Shown here: positions 35,971 through 47,276 of the stretch, one piece after another | How positions within the stretch are numbered: the first letter of the stretch is position 1 | Layout: each line of letters opens with the position of its first letter | From: Atherix ibis | Taxonomy: Eukaryota; Arthropoda; Insecta; Diptera; Athericidae | Direction: 5' to 3' | Length of the DNA stretch: 64,000 nt | NCBI GenBank assembly: GCA_958298945.1 | Contig: OY282605.1 | Coordinates: forward strand, 42,696,811 to 42,760,810 | Notes under the pieces: generated by a model | Seen by the model: only the letters and a program-made list of their open reading frames with translations | Database searches by the model: none | What the model was told of the DNA's origin: nothing | Position numbers and translations under genes: made by a program

Positions 35971-36927
35971 AATAGTTTTACTAGTGTACGAGGACAGTTT
36001 GAAAAGCTCTTGGCTTGAAATTTATAAAATTGTGGATATACCTTTTTAAATGATTTTTATTTTTTAAGGTACATTTTCTAACGGTACTTTGAGGTTGCCT
36101 TTCTGCGATCGCTTTCGTAAAGTCCTTCAACATAAACATTTATAGCCACTATGACTTCTGTAATGGTTCAAAATCCTTTCCTAATTGCAAATTTTTATAG
36201 TTTGGAGAATAATAGTTTTACTAGTGTACGAGGACGGTTTGAAAAGTTCTCGGCTTGAAATTTAAAAAATTGTGGTTATACCTTTTTAAATTATTTTTAT
36301 TTTTAGGGTACATTCTCTCTTCCTCTTCCTCTTCCTCTTCCTCTTCCTCTTCCTCTTCCTCTTCCTCTTCCTCTTCCTCTTCCTCTTCCTCTTCCTCTTC
36401 CTCTTCCTCTTCCTCTTCCTCTTCCTCTTCCTCTTCCTCTTCCTCTTCCTCTTCCTCTTCCTCTTCCTCTTCCTCTTCCTCTTCCTCTTCCTCTTCCTCT
36501 TCCTCTTCCTCTTCCTCTTCCTCTTCCTCTTCCTCTTCCTCTTCCTCTTCCTCTTCCTCTTCCTCTTCCTCTTCCTCTTCCTCTTCCTCTTCCTCTTCCT
36601 CTTCCTCTTCCTCTTCCTCTTCCTCTTCCTCTTCCTCTTCCTCTTCCTCTTCCTCTTCCTCTTCCTCTTCCTCTTCCTCTTCCTCTTCCTCTTCCTTTTC
36701 CTCTTCCTCTTCCTCTTCCTCTTCCTTTTCCTCTTCCTCTTCCTCTTCCTCTTACTCTTCCTCTTCCTCTTCCTCTTCCTCTTCCTCTTCCTCTTCCTCT
36801 TCCTCTTCCTCCTCTTCCTCTTCCTCTTCTTCCTCTTCCTCTTCCTCTTCCTCTTCCTCTTCTTCTTCTTCTTCTTCTTCTTCTTCGTCCTCTTCTTCTT
36901 CTTCTTCTTCTTCTTCTTATTCTTCTT

Positions 36928-36958
<31 letters not shown>

Positions 36959-37028
36959 TTCTTCTTCTTCTTCTTCTTCTTCTTCTTCTTTTTCTTCTTC
37001 TTCTTCTTCTTTTTCTTCTTCTTCCTCT

Positions 37029-37060
<32 letters not shown>

Positions 37061-37071
37061 TTCTTCTTCTT

Positions 37072-37128
<57 letters not shown>

Positions 37129-37684
37129 TTCTTCTTCTTCTTCTTCTTCTTCTTCCTCTTCCTCTTTCTCTTCCTCTTCCTCTTCCTCTTCCTCTTCCTC
37201 TTCCTCTTCCTCTTCCTCTTCCTCTTCCTCTTCCTCTTCCTCTTCCTCTTCCTCTTCCTTTTCCTCTTCCTCTTCCTCTTCTCGGCTTGAAATTTAAAAA
37301 ATTGTGGTTATACCTTTTTAAATGATTTTTATTTTTAGGGTACATTTTCTATCGCCATTTTGAAGTTTCCTTTCTGTGATCGCTTTTGTAAGGTCCTTCA
37401 ACATAAATATTTATATCAACTATAACTTCTGCAACGGTTAAAAATTATTTACTAGTGGTAAATTTTTATACTTTTGAGAATAATAGTTTTGCTAGTGTAC
37501 GAGGACGGTTTGAAAAGTTCTCGGCTTGAAATTAAAAAATTGTAATTAAATTTTTTTAAATGATTTTTATTTTTTACGGTACATTTTCTATCGCCATTTT
37601 GAAGTTTTCTTTCTGTGATCGCTTTCAACGTAACGGTTAAAAATTCTTTCCTAGTGATAAATTTTTATATTTTTGAGAATAGGT
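35971..37684 (+). repeat. tandem array of a 240-bp unit, split by a microsatellite
   Basis: The unit begins aatagttttactagtgtacg. Copy 1 is 35971-36210 and copy 2 starts at 36211. After about 102 bp copy 2 gives way to the polypyrimidine tract; a partial copy restarts at 37281 (ctcggcttgaaatttaaaaa) and the last copy runs 37482-37684. The segment tacgaggacggtttgaaaag resembles a mariner terminal repeat, so the unit may be transposon-derived. The roughly 50 bp before the microsatellite is repeated just after it. Confidence 0.85.
36313..37280 (+). repeat. polypyrimidine microsatellite, (TCTTCC)n and (TTC)n, about 970 bp
   Basis: The plus strand is almost pure C/T: hexamer (TCTTCC) repeats to about 36850, mostly (TTC) to about 37155, then hexamers again to 37280. 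Rare interruptions occur (for example tta at 36753, gtc at 36887). All frames stay open because the repeat has no stops; the apparent 356-residue serine-rich product is an artefact. Long mirror-symmetric purine/pyrimidine tracts can form triplex DNA and tend to be unstable. Confidence 0.97.
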
Positions 37685-37849
37685 AAAAATTAGAGAGACC
37701 CAAGTCTGGCGATTGTTCCAGTAGCTTATATTATAAATTTTACAAATTTGAAATCCTTCGAAATTCGGGCTCAAATGGATTTTTGTGCTACAGCTAATAT
37801 TCCAGAAGAAGGTGAGTAAAGCTGTACCTGCTGTGGTGGATGAGGAGAA

Positions 37850-38095
37850 TAAGTTATAGCTATTTAAAGATTAGATGAGCGATCTTTATTGAAAGCATAA
37901 GTTATGGCGAGTTAAAGGTTAGGTAAGCGATCTATATTTTGGACCCTTACCACAGAAGAATTGAAGCGGGACCATAAGTTATGGCGAGTTTAAAATTAGC
38001 GATCTATATTGGAAGCATAAGTTATACCAAGTTAAAGGCTAGGTAAGCGATCTTTATTTTAGACCACTCACCACAGAGGAATTGAAAGATGGATT
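37850..38095 (+). repeat. imperfect tandem repeats around a cataagttatggcgag motif
   Basis: The motif cataagttatggcgagttaa occurs near 37896, again near 37972 and in changed form near 38010. The trailing taggtaagcgatct and accacagaagaattgaa blocks also repeat. The spacing is irregular (about 38-76 bp), so some units have internal deletions. No coding similarity. Confidence 0.65.
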
Positions 38096-39311
38096 GCTTG
38101 ATTGCTTCATGCATAGAAAAAAAGCAAGTTTAGTTTAAGTAGAATGGTAGAGTTGGTATGCTATTAGATGGCAACAGATAAAAAGAAGTTTTCAATAATG
38201 AGAATGTTTGAATAGCTAGCTGAGTCTTCTTACCATTAAAGAAATACAAAAGAGGTTCACAAAGAGGTCAGAAAGATTATTGTTGATTCGACTGCATGAG
38301 GCAATTTAAGCAATGTATCAAGAGGAGATTAGTACAGCATTCATCATTTGAAATAAATTATGAATAATGGATGCTGTAGTAAATTATTGGATGAATGATA
38401 TTGTTTGTATTTTAATCAGATATAATCAGCCATTCAGAAAAAAGATAAAATGGCGGCTTTGTAATAATAGGAGGCCAAAAACAGCCTATATCTGTAAGAT
38501 AGAAACACTCGATTATTTTAGCTTTATGTTACTTAGAGAAGTTAACACCGCCGCCGATGTATAACTACCTTATTTTATTGGCAAGTTATATATCAGCGGA
38601 GGCGGTATTTAAATTACACTTCTGTAGATATTATTGACAGCACCAGGATGACATCCTTTTTGATCTCGGAGAATAAAAAAAAGCCCAAACGGACTTTGAT
38701 TATGTGAACAGGGGGGACTGGGGAACCTAACATAAGCACTCCATAGACTCGTTATACCCTACGTAACTTATATTCACCAAGCTTAACACAAAACTTTATG
38801 GCCCATCGTTGCTCTAAATTTTGCTGTTCTATTTATCGTAACGCGCTACAAAAGCACAAATTCACTTATCACGCTTTCTAAAGTCAGATAGCATAATTAC
38901 TGGACGATGTTGGAACGTATACTGCACATCTAGCAATAATGTGAAGGGCAAATCCGTAGTGCTGCCAGATCGCTATTAGTGATGCTAATTTCATACTATT
39001 CTGTCACTTCCAAGGAACAAACTTCTCATAGGCTCTCGACAAATTTTAATGAATTACTGTTGATCTTAAACAGTCTTTCACAAATAAGTTTCAATATTCT
39101 CCATTTTATGGAATTTAAAAAATCATCTTATACATTTTTTTTACTAAACGAACCACAAATAAATTAACTAATCCATTTCATGATTGACAAGTGGCTGATG
39201 TGTCAACTTAACAAAGAAAAATGCACGTCGATAGCAGCGCCAATAATAGCTTATACCGAAATTTTTTTAAACTAATACGTTCTTCTTTAAACTGTTTAAT
39301 AATAATTATAT
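38096..39311. other. unassigned non-coding stretch
   Basis: Moderately AT-rich, no frame or structure I can support. Confidence 0.4.
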
Positions 39312-40541
39312 TAGGTATAGTAAAAAGAAATCCATTATTTTTGCATTAAATTGAAGGTTATATTTAGCATAGATAGAATAATACGATTTAGGTCAAATAT
39401 GCACCGTTTTGTTCGATAACTTGTTCCCATTTTAGAGGTAATTTCATAATGCCTCTCTCATAGAAACCCTCGTCCCTATTGGCAAAAAACTGGGACAGTC
39501 GATTTTCACAATCTTCTCTTGAGGCGAATTTTTCACCTACAAAATCATTCGTCATAGACAGGAAGAGGTGGTAATCACTTGGTGCCAGGTCCGGACTATA
39601 AGGTGGATGCATAAGAACATCCCAACCAAGGTCTCGGAACTTCTGGCGAGTCACTATCGATGTATGCGGCCTGGCGTTGTCCTGATGGAACACAATCCCT
39701 GTTCATAGTATAGGTCCGAATTAAGAGTTCGGCCGTAGGGGAGCAGCTCATAGTAGATTATTCCCTGCCAGTCCCACCAAACACACAGCAAAACCTTCCT
39801 GGCTGTCAATCCTGGCTTGACCACCGTTTGCGCTGGGTGACCGAGATTTGACCACGACCGTTGTTGCTTGACGTTGTCGTAAGTGACCCACTTTTCATCA
39901 CCAGTAACCATCCGCTTCAGAAATGGATCGATATTGTTGCGATTCAGCAGCGATTCACAGATGAAAATTCGGTCCATGAGGTTTTTTTGCGATAACTCGT
40001 GTGGCACCCATACATCGAGCTTCTTTTTGTATCCAGCCTTATTTAAGTGGTTCTAAAAGGTTTTTTGTGCTTTATTTAGCTCCCGGGCAATCGAAACAGT
40101 GCTTACGTGATGGTCGGACTCGACGATTTCCATTATTTTATCGACATTTTCGACAATTGGCCTTCCAGAGCGTGGTGCATCTTTGACATCAAAATTACCG
40201 GAACGGAATCGACGAAACCAAAATTGCGCATGATTGGCTATTACAATATCAGGACCATACACACTATTCACATTTTCAGCTGCCTGGCTAGCGTTGTCGC
40301 CTTTATCGAAGAAAAACTGTAAAATATAGCGTATTTTCTCTTTGTTGGTGTCCATCTTTGACGCGTGCTAAAAAAAATACTGAGTCAAGCAATCACAAAA
40401 CTGTATGAGAAGCTTTTTTAGTACAAAATCTTATCTTTCTAACGCTATCTAGTGCAACCCGATCGCACTTTTAAAACGGGAGATACAGACTCCTAAAACC
40501 ATCTATTGGCAAAATAATGGATTACTTTTTACTACACCATA
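39312..40541 (-). mobile_element. mariner (mellifera-like), group E copy 1
   Basis: Ends: tatagtaaaaagaaatccat on the left, atggattactttttactaca on the right, with TA nearby; total about 1.23 kb. The coding strand is minus. Compared with the copy at 52916 it lacks about 80 bp between the LNSDLY segment and the HQDN box, and it has a frameshift around 40053 in the region between the DNA-binding and catalytic domains. Confidence 0.85.
39388..40355 (-). pseudogene. mellifera-like mariner transposase, group E
   Basis: Starts at 40355 (MDTNKEKIRYILQFFFDKGD). The DNA-binding half is open to 40053: FWFRRFRSGNFDVKDAPRSG and the second helix-turn-helix. The catalytic half: WVPHELS (just below 40012), MVTGDEKWVTYDN (first Asp, about 39905), CVWWDWQGIIYYELLPYGRT, an 80-bp deletion that shifts frame near 39700, then MFHQDNARPHTS (second Asp) and PPYSPDLAPSDYHLF (third Asp, 34 residues later), ending NGAYLT with stop at 39388. 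All three Asp are intact, but two frame breaks prevent a full product. Confidence 0.8.
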
Positions 40542-40595
40542 TATAATAAATATGCATAAAAAAAAACAATATTAAAAAAATTCTAAATATTATAA

Positions 40596-42296
40596 GAAAC
40601 CTGGGCCAAAACGGACAAACATAAAGCAGACGCTTTTGCTGAACACCTTGCACAAACATTTACTCCACATGAGGACATATTAGACAGGACTCATTGCACT
40701 ACAATCGAGACGGAACTATCCATTCCTTTACCCATGAGTCCTCCCCCTAAGGCAATCACTCCTTCCGAAGTTGCCAATATAATCAAGCTCCTTCCCAAAA
40801 ATAAAGCTCCTGGCTATGATCTGATTACCTCCAATATACTCCAACAACTCCCTATCCGAGCAAAAGTTTTCCTTGCGACAATATATAACTCCATCCTTAG
40901 AACAACACATTTCCCAATCCTCTGGAAATTTGCAATCATTAAAATGATCCCTAAGCCCAATAAACCAATAAACCGGCCCACTTCCTACAGGCCAATAAGT
41001 CTCCTTATACTTCTCTCAAAAATCTTTGAAAAAATCTTCCTTCGCCGCTTATATCCTCTACTTGAATCTTCAAATTTAATTCCTAATCACCAATTTGGTT
41101 TCCGCGCCGAACACTCCACTACCCAGTAGTGTCATCGTGTTGTCGATTTCATTGCATCCTCTTTAGAAAGAAAAGAGTACTGTCCCGGTGTGTTTCTTGA
41201 TATAAGTCAAGCTTTTGATAGAGTTTGGCATCCGGGTCTACTCTGGAAACTCAAGAGGTTCCTTCCTTCCACCTATTTCCTAATCCTAAGATCATTCCTT
41301 TCCAACCGACACTTCCAAGTAAATGAATCCAACGAACTGTCAAATATCTCTCCGATATTGGCTGGGGTTCCTCTGGGTAGCATACTTGGACCCATCCTCT
41401 ACAACATTTACACATCCGATATCCCAACCTGCCCTAATACCTTCTTTGCTACATACGCCGATGATACGGCCTGCCTTGCATCTAGCGAAAATCCCCAACA
41501 TGCTTCCGAAACTCTCCAAATCCAAATCCAAACCCTCCAGAACTGGTTTACTAAGTGGAGAATAAAAGTCAATGAACGTAAATCTATCCAGGTAACTTTT
41601 ACTCTCCGTCGTGAGACATGCCCTCCCATATACCTTAATGGCAGTGCCATACCTCAACACACCGAAGCTCGGTATCTAGGACTGTACTTAGACAAACGCT
41701 TGACATGGAACCCACATACAAGACTTAAAAGACAAGAACTTAAAAGACGATACCTAAAACTAAAAGGCGATTCCAAACTTACTATAGACAGCAAAGTTCT
41801 GTTATACAATACCTTACTGAAACCCATATGGACATACGGACTAGAACTCTGGGAATCTACTAAGCCTTCTAATTCCCGTCGAATCCAATCCCTTCAATCA
41901 AAAATACTCCGTACAATTGTCGATGCCCCCTTTTATATTCGTAATACTGTTATTCATCGTGATCTTAAAGTCCCATTTGTTTTTGACATGGCTGTATCTC
42001 GTTATAAAAAGTTCCGTTCCCGTGTCCTCAATCATAATAATCCTCTTGTTCAAGAACTACCCTCCACTTCCTTTCCTATTAATACCCAACGAAGACTTAA
42101 GCGTCACTGGTCGCGTGATTTACTTAAATACTGAGGCCTGACAGAAACACACGCTAGCAGGAGGAACTTCATTGGATGTTTACTCCCCACAACCTATCAA
42201 GTTAATTTATACTATTGCAAAAATTTGCTTATTACTATGTTGTAGTTGTAAATATCTAAATAAATAAAAAATAAAAAAAAATAAAAAATATTATAA
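40596..42296 (+). mobile_element. Jockey-type LINE, 5'-truncated, with 11-bp target duplication
   Basis: Element of about 1.7 kb containing the RT and 3' end only. The 11-bp direct repeat aaatattataa flanks it (40585-40595 and 42286-42296), as expected for target-primed insertion of a 5'-truncated copy. It ends in a short 3' UTR with an A-rich tail (about 42260-42285). Older copies of the same family are at 6230-6845 (+) and 46625-47115 (-). Confidence 0.85.
40599..42134 (+). pseudogene. Jockey-type reverse transcriptase, one nonsense mutation
   Basis: An open frame enters from the truncation point (TWAKTDKHKADAFAEHLAQT) and runs to TGA 42134, broken only by TAG at 41127-41129, probably CAG (Gln) to TAG. 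RT landmarks: NKAPGYDLITSNIL (about 40798), IPKPNKPINRPTSYRPISLL (about 40950), HQFGFRAEHSTTQ (about 41090), FLDISQAFDRVWH (about 41193), LAGVPLGSILGPILYNIYTS (about 41360, Q to L in the PQGS box), ATYADDTACLAS (about 41450) and ARYLGLYLDKRLTW (about 41670). The C-terminal end is complete. Active relatives copy element RNA at nicked DNA. No endonuclease is present in this copy. The PQGS to PLGS change may also be disabling. Confidence 0.85.
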
Positions 42297-42299
42297 ATA

Positions 42300-44424
42300 T
42301 AAGCAGAGAAATATAAACTAACATATTCTTATATTTAATAAAATATTTTAGATATTATTAATAAAATTATTTGATATTTAAAAATTTCAATTTAAGTTTT
42401 TACATTAGTAAATATGTTTTGAAAATTTTTCATAATTAATAATAATATAATTAATTAAATAAATCAATTAAAATTTGAATACATAAAATATTGATTGCTA
42501 AAAAGTATAATCAAAAATATCGTATTTTATACAATAGTTTTTGAACAAGTACACATATTTCCTGCGTTTTATCTCATGAGGACCATTAAACAATTTGCAA
42601 AAACATAAATTTCATTTTAATGATGCGATGTACATTAAAAGATTTACTGTATGAAAATATTGTGAGGGTAAAATTTTAGACCGATGTGTTCTAGCTTGAT
42701 TTGTTTTTATTCTATTTGAGTTTGTTGAGAGTGCTGGGGCTAGCCCTATTATTTTCCTTCGTCCTTAATATAAATTATAAATTTAGAAATTTTAGAGATA
42801 CGAAAATTAATGGACATGCATATAGTTTGAAATCTATTTAACATTAATGTTGATAATTGTACGAGTATTATTAACACTCATTAGAATGCACTCTTGTGAT
42901 AAGTATCCTTAAATATGGTTGCACTTTTTAGCAGATTGTTTAAGTTAAAGGCTTATTATTTGTGCATTTTTATACTGATTTTTAATAATTTTTATATAAA
43001 TACAACAAATGAAATATTTTATTTTTATAATTTAAATTAGTTATCTTTAAATTTGATAATTTACAAAATTGGTAATGATTAATTTTATTCCAATTGTTGA
43101 ACCGTTTAAATCAAAAGAAATTATATATTCGTAAAGAAATTGATAGTGGAAGCTTAAAAAGATACATGCAAAAACAATGTGGTGTCTAGATACGAAAATC
43201 CTATTGATTTGAATAAAATGCAAGATGCTTTTTGTTTGTTTTAGATACAAACTTTGTCATACCAACTCATTAAATTAATGATACAATACATACGTGTATA
43301 TGAAGTGTGCAAAATATTATGGTTTCGAATGTTTACACAACTGGATGATTGCGCTCAGGGATTAATAATAGATTGCATACAATCGATTCGGTTAACTAGT
43401 AAAAGAGAAGTTTGGAACCGAACTGTTCGGAATAGGGGGGTAAATTATATTCCTACTAGAATTGAAATAAGATAAACTCCATCTACCAGTAATGATAATT
43501 TTGATGCTATTCGGATTGTTCAGTGTGAATAGTAGTGTCCGAATATCAACATCCAGGCCTATAGCCAAATTGCAATCTAATAAATTCAACGACAGCTATG
43601 TTTATCCATTATGTATGTATACGTGTATATACACTATATCATTTAATGCATTTATCAGCACCCATGCACACAAAGTTTGCCTATATATACGTAATAAATA
43701 TAGTGAAAGAAGCCTTTACCACTTTGTAGTATATCCTCTATCTGAATGGGTTGTTATTAATGGATCTAAGGCAGAACCAATGAAATGTTCTTCCTTGGTC
43801 AGTCCGGGCTGACTGGGTTCGTATGATTAGATCAATGGACCGATTTTAATCTATATTGAATTGGTTTGTGATTTAGCCGCTACAACCCAGTCATTCGGTA
43901 TGTTTATAATAGGCACATCAAATGACTTGTTTGCAAACAATTTCCACTCTTTACCCCTCAAAACTATCACATTGATTTATTCACCATTCAATATATATGA
44001 TTAAGAGGGTAAAACGTATTATATTTGTGCATTGTCGATAGTACAATTAACTATTCGAATTTAGTGCATTTATTTTAAAAAATTCACAATTTTAATATAC
44101 GTTAAATTTTATAATAAATTTCTGGTAAATTAACTTTTATTTTGTGAAAAAAATCAATTTATATATAAAAAAAAAACAAATCTTTTAATGCAGTATTTTA
44201 TTGATTTAATCAATTTTTTATAATAATAGTTTTAGGAATTCATTAATAATTATTTTGAAAAACATTACGAGCTACCTAATTTAATGTCATTGTTTTTAAG
44301 GGCTTTAGTTAGTCGTTTTCTGCTGATAAATCGTAAGAATCTTAGATTAAAGAAGACCTGGGATAGGCCACTACACAAAAATTGATAGGCCAAATTTTGT
44401 CGACAATACATTCGTAAGAACGAG
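42300..44424. other. AT-rich region without recognisable genes
   Basis: Open frames at 43254-43812 have no recognisable domains and look random; no transposon ends seen. Confidence 0.4.
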
Positions 44425-45326
44425 TATAACGGGGTATGTTCAAAAAGTATCGCAAATTTTGAATTTCCGCGAATTCGATTTTTTGTGTCGTTATGTTGGC
44501 ACTCATGCCTCTCACTTATGCCAACAAGTTCGGCCATTTTGAATGTTCAGTTAATTTTTGACAGCTGATTTACTTGCACGTATTTTGGTTCGTCTTCGAT
44601 ATTTTCCCATTCCAAAAAATGGATCAAAGAATCTGTTTCGAGAGCAAGAAAAAGTCACAGGGGGCCAGATCTGGGGAATACGATGGCTGCGGCATTATTA
44701 GTGTATTGTTTTTGGTCAAAAATATGCGCACAAGCAACGATGCGTGAGCAGGGGCGTTATCATGGTGCAGAAGCCAATGTTTGTTCTTCCACAAATCTGG
44801 ACGTTTCTGGGGGATTTCTTCGCGCAACTTTCGCATAACTTACAGGTAATATTCCTTATTAACCTTTCTACCCTGTGGCAAGAACTCTTGATGCACCACG
44901 CCTCTGCAATCGAACAAACCTGTACGCAAAACCTTCACATTCGACCGAACTTGGCGCGCTTTTTTGCGCTCTTGGCTCGTGCGGCAGCTTCCATTAGGAT
45001 GATTGAGCTTTGGTTTCTACGTCATAACCATAAACCCATGATTCGTCACCAGTTATGACCCTCTGGAGCAAATTTGGATCGTCGTGGACAGAGTCCAACA
45101 GCTCCTTAGGAATGTTAATGCGATGCTGTTTTTTGACGAAAATGGGCAAAAATCGAAGACGAGCTAAAACACGTGCAAGAAAAGCAGCTGTCAAAAATTA
45201 ACTGAATATTCAAAATGGCCGGACTTGTCGGCATAAGTGAGAGACATGAGTACCAACATAACGCCACAAAAAATTCGAAAATTAAATATACGTAACCCGC
45301 GGTACTTTTTGAATACACCACGTATA
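44425..45326 (-). mobile_element. mariner group A derivative with long inverted ends (copy 4)
   Basis: Same rearranged structure as 7277-8123: about 185-bp inverted arms, each carrying the 5' side of a group A element (left about 44425-44611 from ggggtatgttcaaaaagtat; right about 45140-45326), and the same internal junction (atggatcaaagaatctgttt then gagcaagaaaaagtcacagg at 44620-44660). Transposase coding between the arms is minus-strand and split by frameshifts. Confidence 0.85.
44624..45194 (-). pseudogene. mariner transposase core, group A, frameshifted
   Basis: Upstream part 45194-44994 encodes LARVLARLRFLPIF, KELLDSVHDDPNLLQRVITG and the first catalytic box GDESWVYGYDVETK. A frameshifted middle follows. 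Downstream part 44836-44624 encodes MRKLREEIPQKRPDLWKNKH, LLHHDNAPAHAS (second Asp) and YSPDLAPCDFFLLSKQIL (third Asp; the SKQIL end comes from the inverted arm, as in the 7487 copy). No helix-turn-helix domain. Not active. Confidence 0.7.
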
Positions 45327-45339
45327 CAAAATTACAAAA

Positions 45340-45485
45340 ACGGCGTAAGTCAGTGGGGGCCAATTTTTAAGTTCAGTATACGATTTACGCGGTAATTTTA
45401 AAACCATTTTCATTTATGATATTATTGCGTAAACAAACATATTTTTTATTAATATTCTGAATTTTGTTGTTTGATGATATAATTA
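45340..45485 (+). repeat. dispersed repeat, inverted counterpart at 51085-51245
   Basis: The stretch with gtgggggccaatttttaagt, taaaaccattttcattta and gcgtaaacaaacat matches, as reverse complement and with indels, 51085-51245. The identity of the repeat is unknown. Confidence 0.7.
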
Positions 45486-45854
45486 ATAATAAAACACTAT
45501 GGCACTTTTTATTAATTTTTTTTTTTTAATTTACAAAACTAACTAATTAGTTGGAATGTTTGCTAATAAATTTTTAAAATTTTTTATATGCGGAAGTGCT
45601 ACAGCATTAATTAGAATTGCCGTCATAAATAATTTTTTATACTTGTAATGACTAAATAATTTGATCAGCTTAAAATTTGCATTATTCTTAATGTAATGTA
45701 ACCAACGCTGTATTCCTTATGCAATGGTAAAATTGTTTCACCGTTAAAGCACTCTTAAATCATTGAGATCCTCTTCTTAGTATTTTTTCACCGTCGTTTA
45801 TCTACTCTGAATACTTTGAAGAATTCAATTCGAACAGATATCATCTAATCTCTT

Positions 45855-45960
45855 ATTCAGGATAGAAAAATATTATTTCAGAAAAGATTTTAATGACTTG
45901 ATGGCATCGTAATTTTTTTTTTTTTGCACGTTGAGTGAGTAGTTAGATAGTACCGGATTT
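45855..45960 (+). repeat. dispersed repeat shared with 57845-57935
   Basis: Blocks such as agaaaaatattatttcagaa, taatgacttgatggc and ttagatagtaccggatttt occur in the same order and orientation at 57845-57935. About 90-100 bp, a few indels. Confidence 0.75.
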
Positions 45961-46530
45961 TTTAATCAAGATAGTCAAAATCAGGCAATGTTTGCAGATA
46001 CACATATGGTCATCAAGTAATCAGCTGACAATGGACATTCTCAAACACTCCATTTGACAAGTAATCATATAATTGACATATTTCCTCAAATGTTTGCAGT
46101 CTTCAAATAATTTGACAATAATTTAGTCTGGCAACGTTTACAAGTAAAAATATACCAATCACACGATTGTCGCATTAACTGTAAATAAAAAAATTGTGCA
46201 TTCATTTTCAGATAAAATTTCATATACAATAGCTTAGAATTTTCAAAAGCATAATTTTTTAAAAAGCAGCACTAATAATAATGGGGTTGATTGGAAGAAA
46301 CAAGAAAAAAATGGCAAAACTATTGCCAGATCATTTTGGCGTTGCCAGACGTTATAAATTCATCTATCTGGCAATGTGCAAATACCTATAATTGTTCTGA
46401 TAATTGTTCCAAAGTGTGATCACACGTTGCCAGATATCGTCTGTAAATATTGTCAGATAATGCCTTTAAATGGTCTGGCAATAATTTGTCTGACAACGTG
46501 TGCAAATAAAACTTTTTGACAAAAATTTAT
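45960..46530. repeat. candidate MITE-like element rich in tctggcaacg motifs
   Basis: The motif tctggcaa(c/t)g or its reverse complement cgttgccaga appears at least six times in both orientations (about 46130, 46321, 46344, 46375, 46429, 46477), with related gcaatgtttgcagata near 45986 and gacaacgtgtgcaaat near 46491 at the outer parts. This suggests a folded, non-coding repeat element of about 530 bp. No coding. Ends and target duplication not established. Confidence 0.45.
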
Positions 46531-46624
46531 ATCAAAAATCTACAAAAGTTATCAGACTTCTATTCCAAAGGCCTTAATTTTTTGTTTTTTTTTTGTTTAA
46601 ATAAAAGTATTGATTAACTACTAT

Positions 46625-47115
46625 CGGAGATAGTAAGCCTTAATTTATATATGAATATAAGTGAAAACCTACTATTTTTCTACGGAAACAAGTGGAGAAT
46701 AATTCTCGAATAAGAAGATTAGTATGATTGGATAGAGGACAGTGAAACTTTTTATAACGAAACACAGGAACGCATATAAAAAGGACCAATGACAAAAAAT
46801 GGGAAGTATTTTTGACTGAATGAATTACATTCGATGGAAATTAGAAGGCTTAGTTGAGCCCCAGAGATTTAGTCCTTAAGTTAATATTGGTACTATTACA
46901 GTTAGTTTATAATATTTGGATTGAAGTCAAAAAAGTTGGCGATATCATATGTTAAGTTCTGGTCTATAAAGTGTTGTGTATGGGTTCCATATCAATCGTT
47001 TGCCTAAATTCAGTCCTAGGTACCGAACTTCAGTATCTTGTGGTACGAGTATATCCTATATTTAAGACATATGGATAAATATGGTTCACGGCAGGGAGTA
47101 AAAGTTGCATGGACA
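46625..47115 (-). mobile_element. decayed Jockey LINE copy (RT 3' part)
   Basis: The reverse complement matches 41585-42065. QDTEVRYLGLNLGKRLIWNP (about 46985-47045) corresponds to the HTEARYLGLYLDKRLTWNP segment of the 40.6-kb copy, followed by the ctaagccttctaatt and cgttataaaaagtt blocks. Many indels. Confidence 0.7.
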
Positions 47116-47203
47116 CATTTACGTTACTTTACTTTTATTTTTCACGCGGTAAAATAGTGAATTATACTGAAATGGACAAAAAAAGGCAGTAGTAGTTATT
47201 TTA

Positions 47204-47276
47204 CATATGTAAATGTACAGGGTGCATTTTTATGTTAGACGTGGAACATAAAATGCACCCTGTACATTTACATATG
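47204..47276. repeat. near-perfect palindrome built from two DD41D-type terminal repeats
   Basis: Left arm 47204-47236 and right arm 47245-47276 are reverse complements except for one extra T on the left; the loop is agacgtgg. The inner 49 bp (tacagggtgcattt...aacataaaatgcaccctgta) is the terminal sequence of the DD41D element at 55459-56598 (tacagggtgcggtttatgtt on its right end), here present twice head to head. Even the outer flank is palindromic (catatgtaaatg / catttacatatg). Confidence 0.85.

Noticed and set aside
36255..37325. Long serine-rich open frame (356 codons) and its arginine/glutamate-rich antisense frame
   Set aside because: Both are readings of the (TCTTCC)n/(TTC)n microsatellite, which contains no stop codons in any phase; there is no non-repeat domain.
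43254..43812. Two open frames of 73 and 106 codons
   Set aside because: No domain, no splice support and no repeat similarity; length is within chance expectation.
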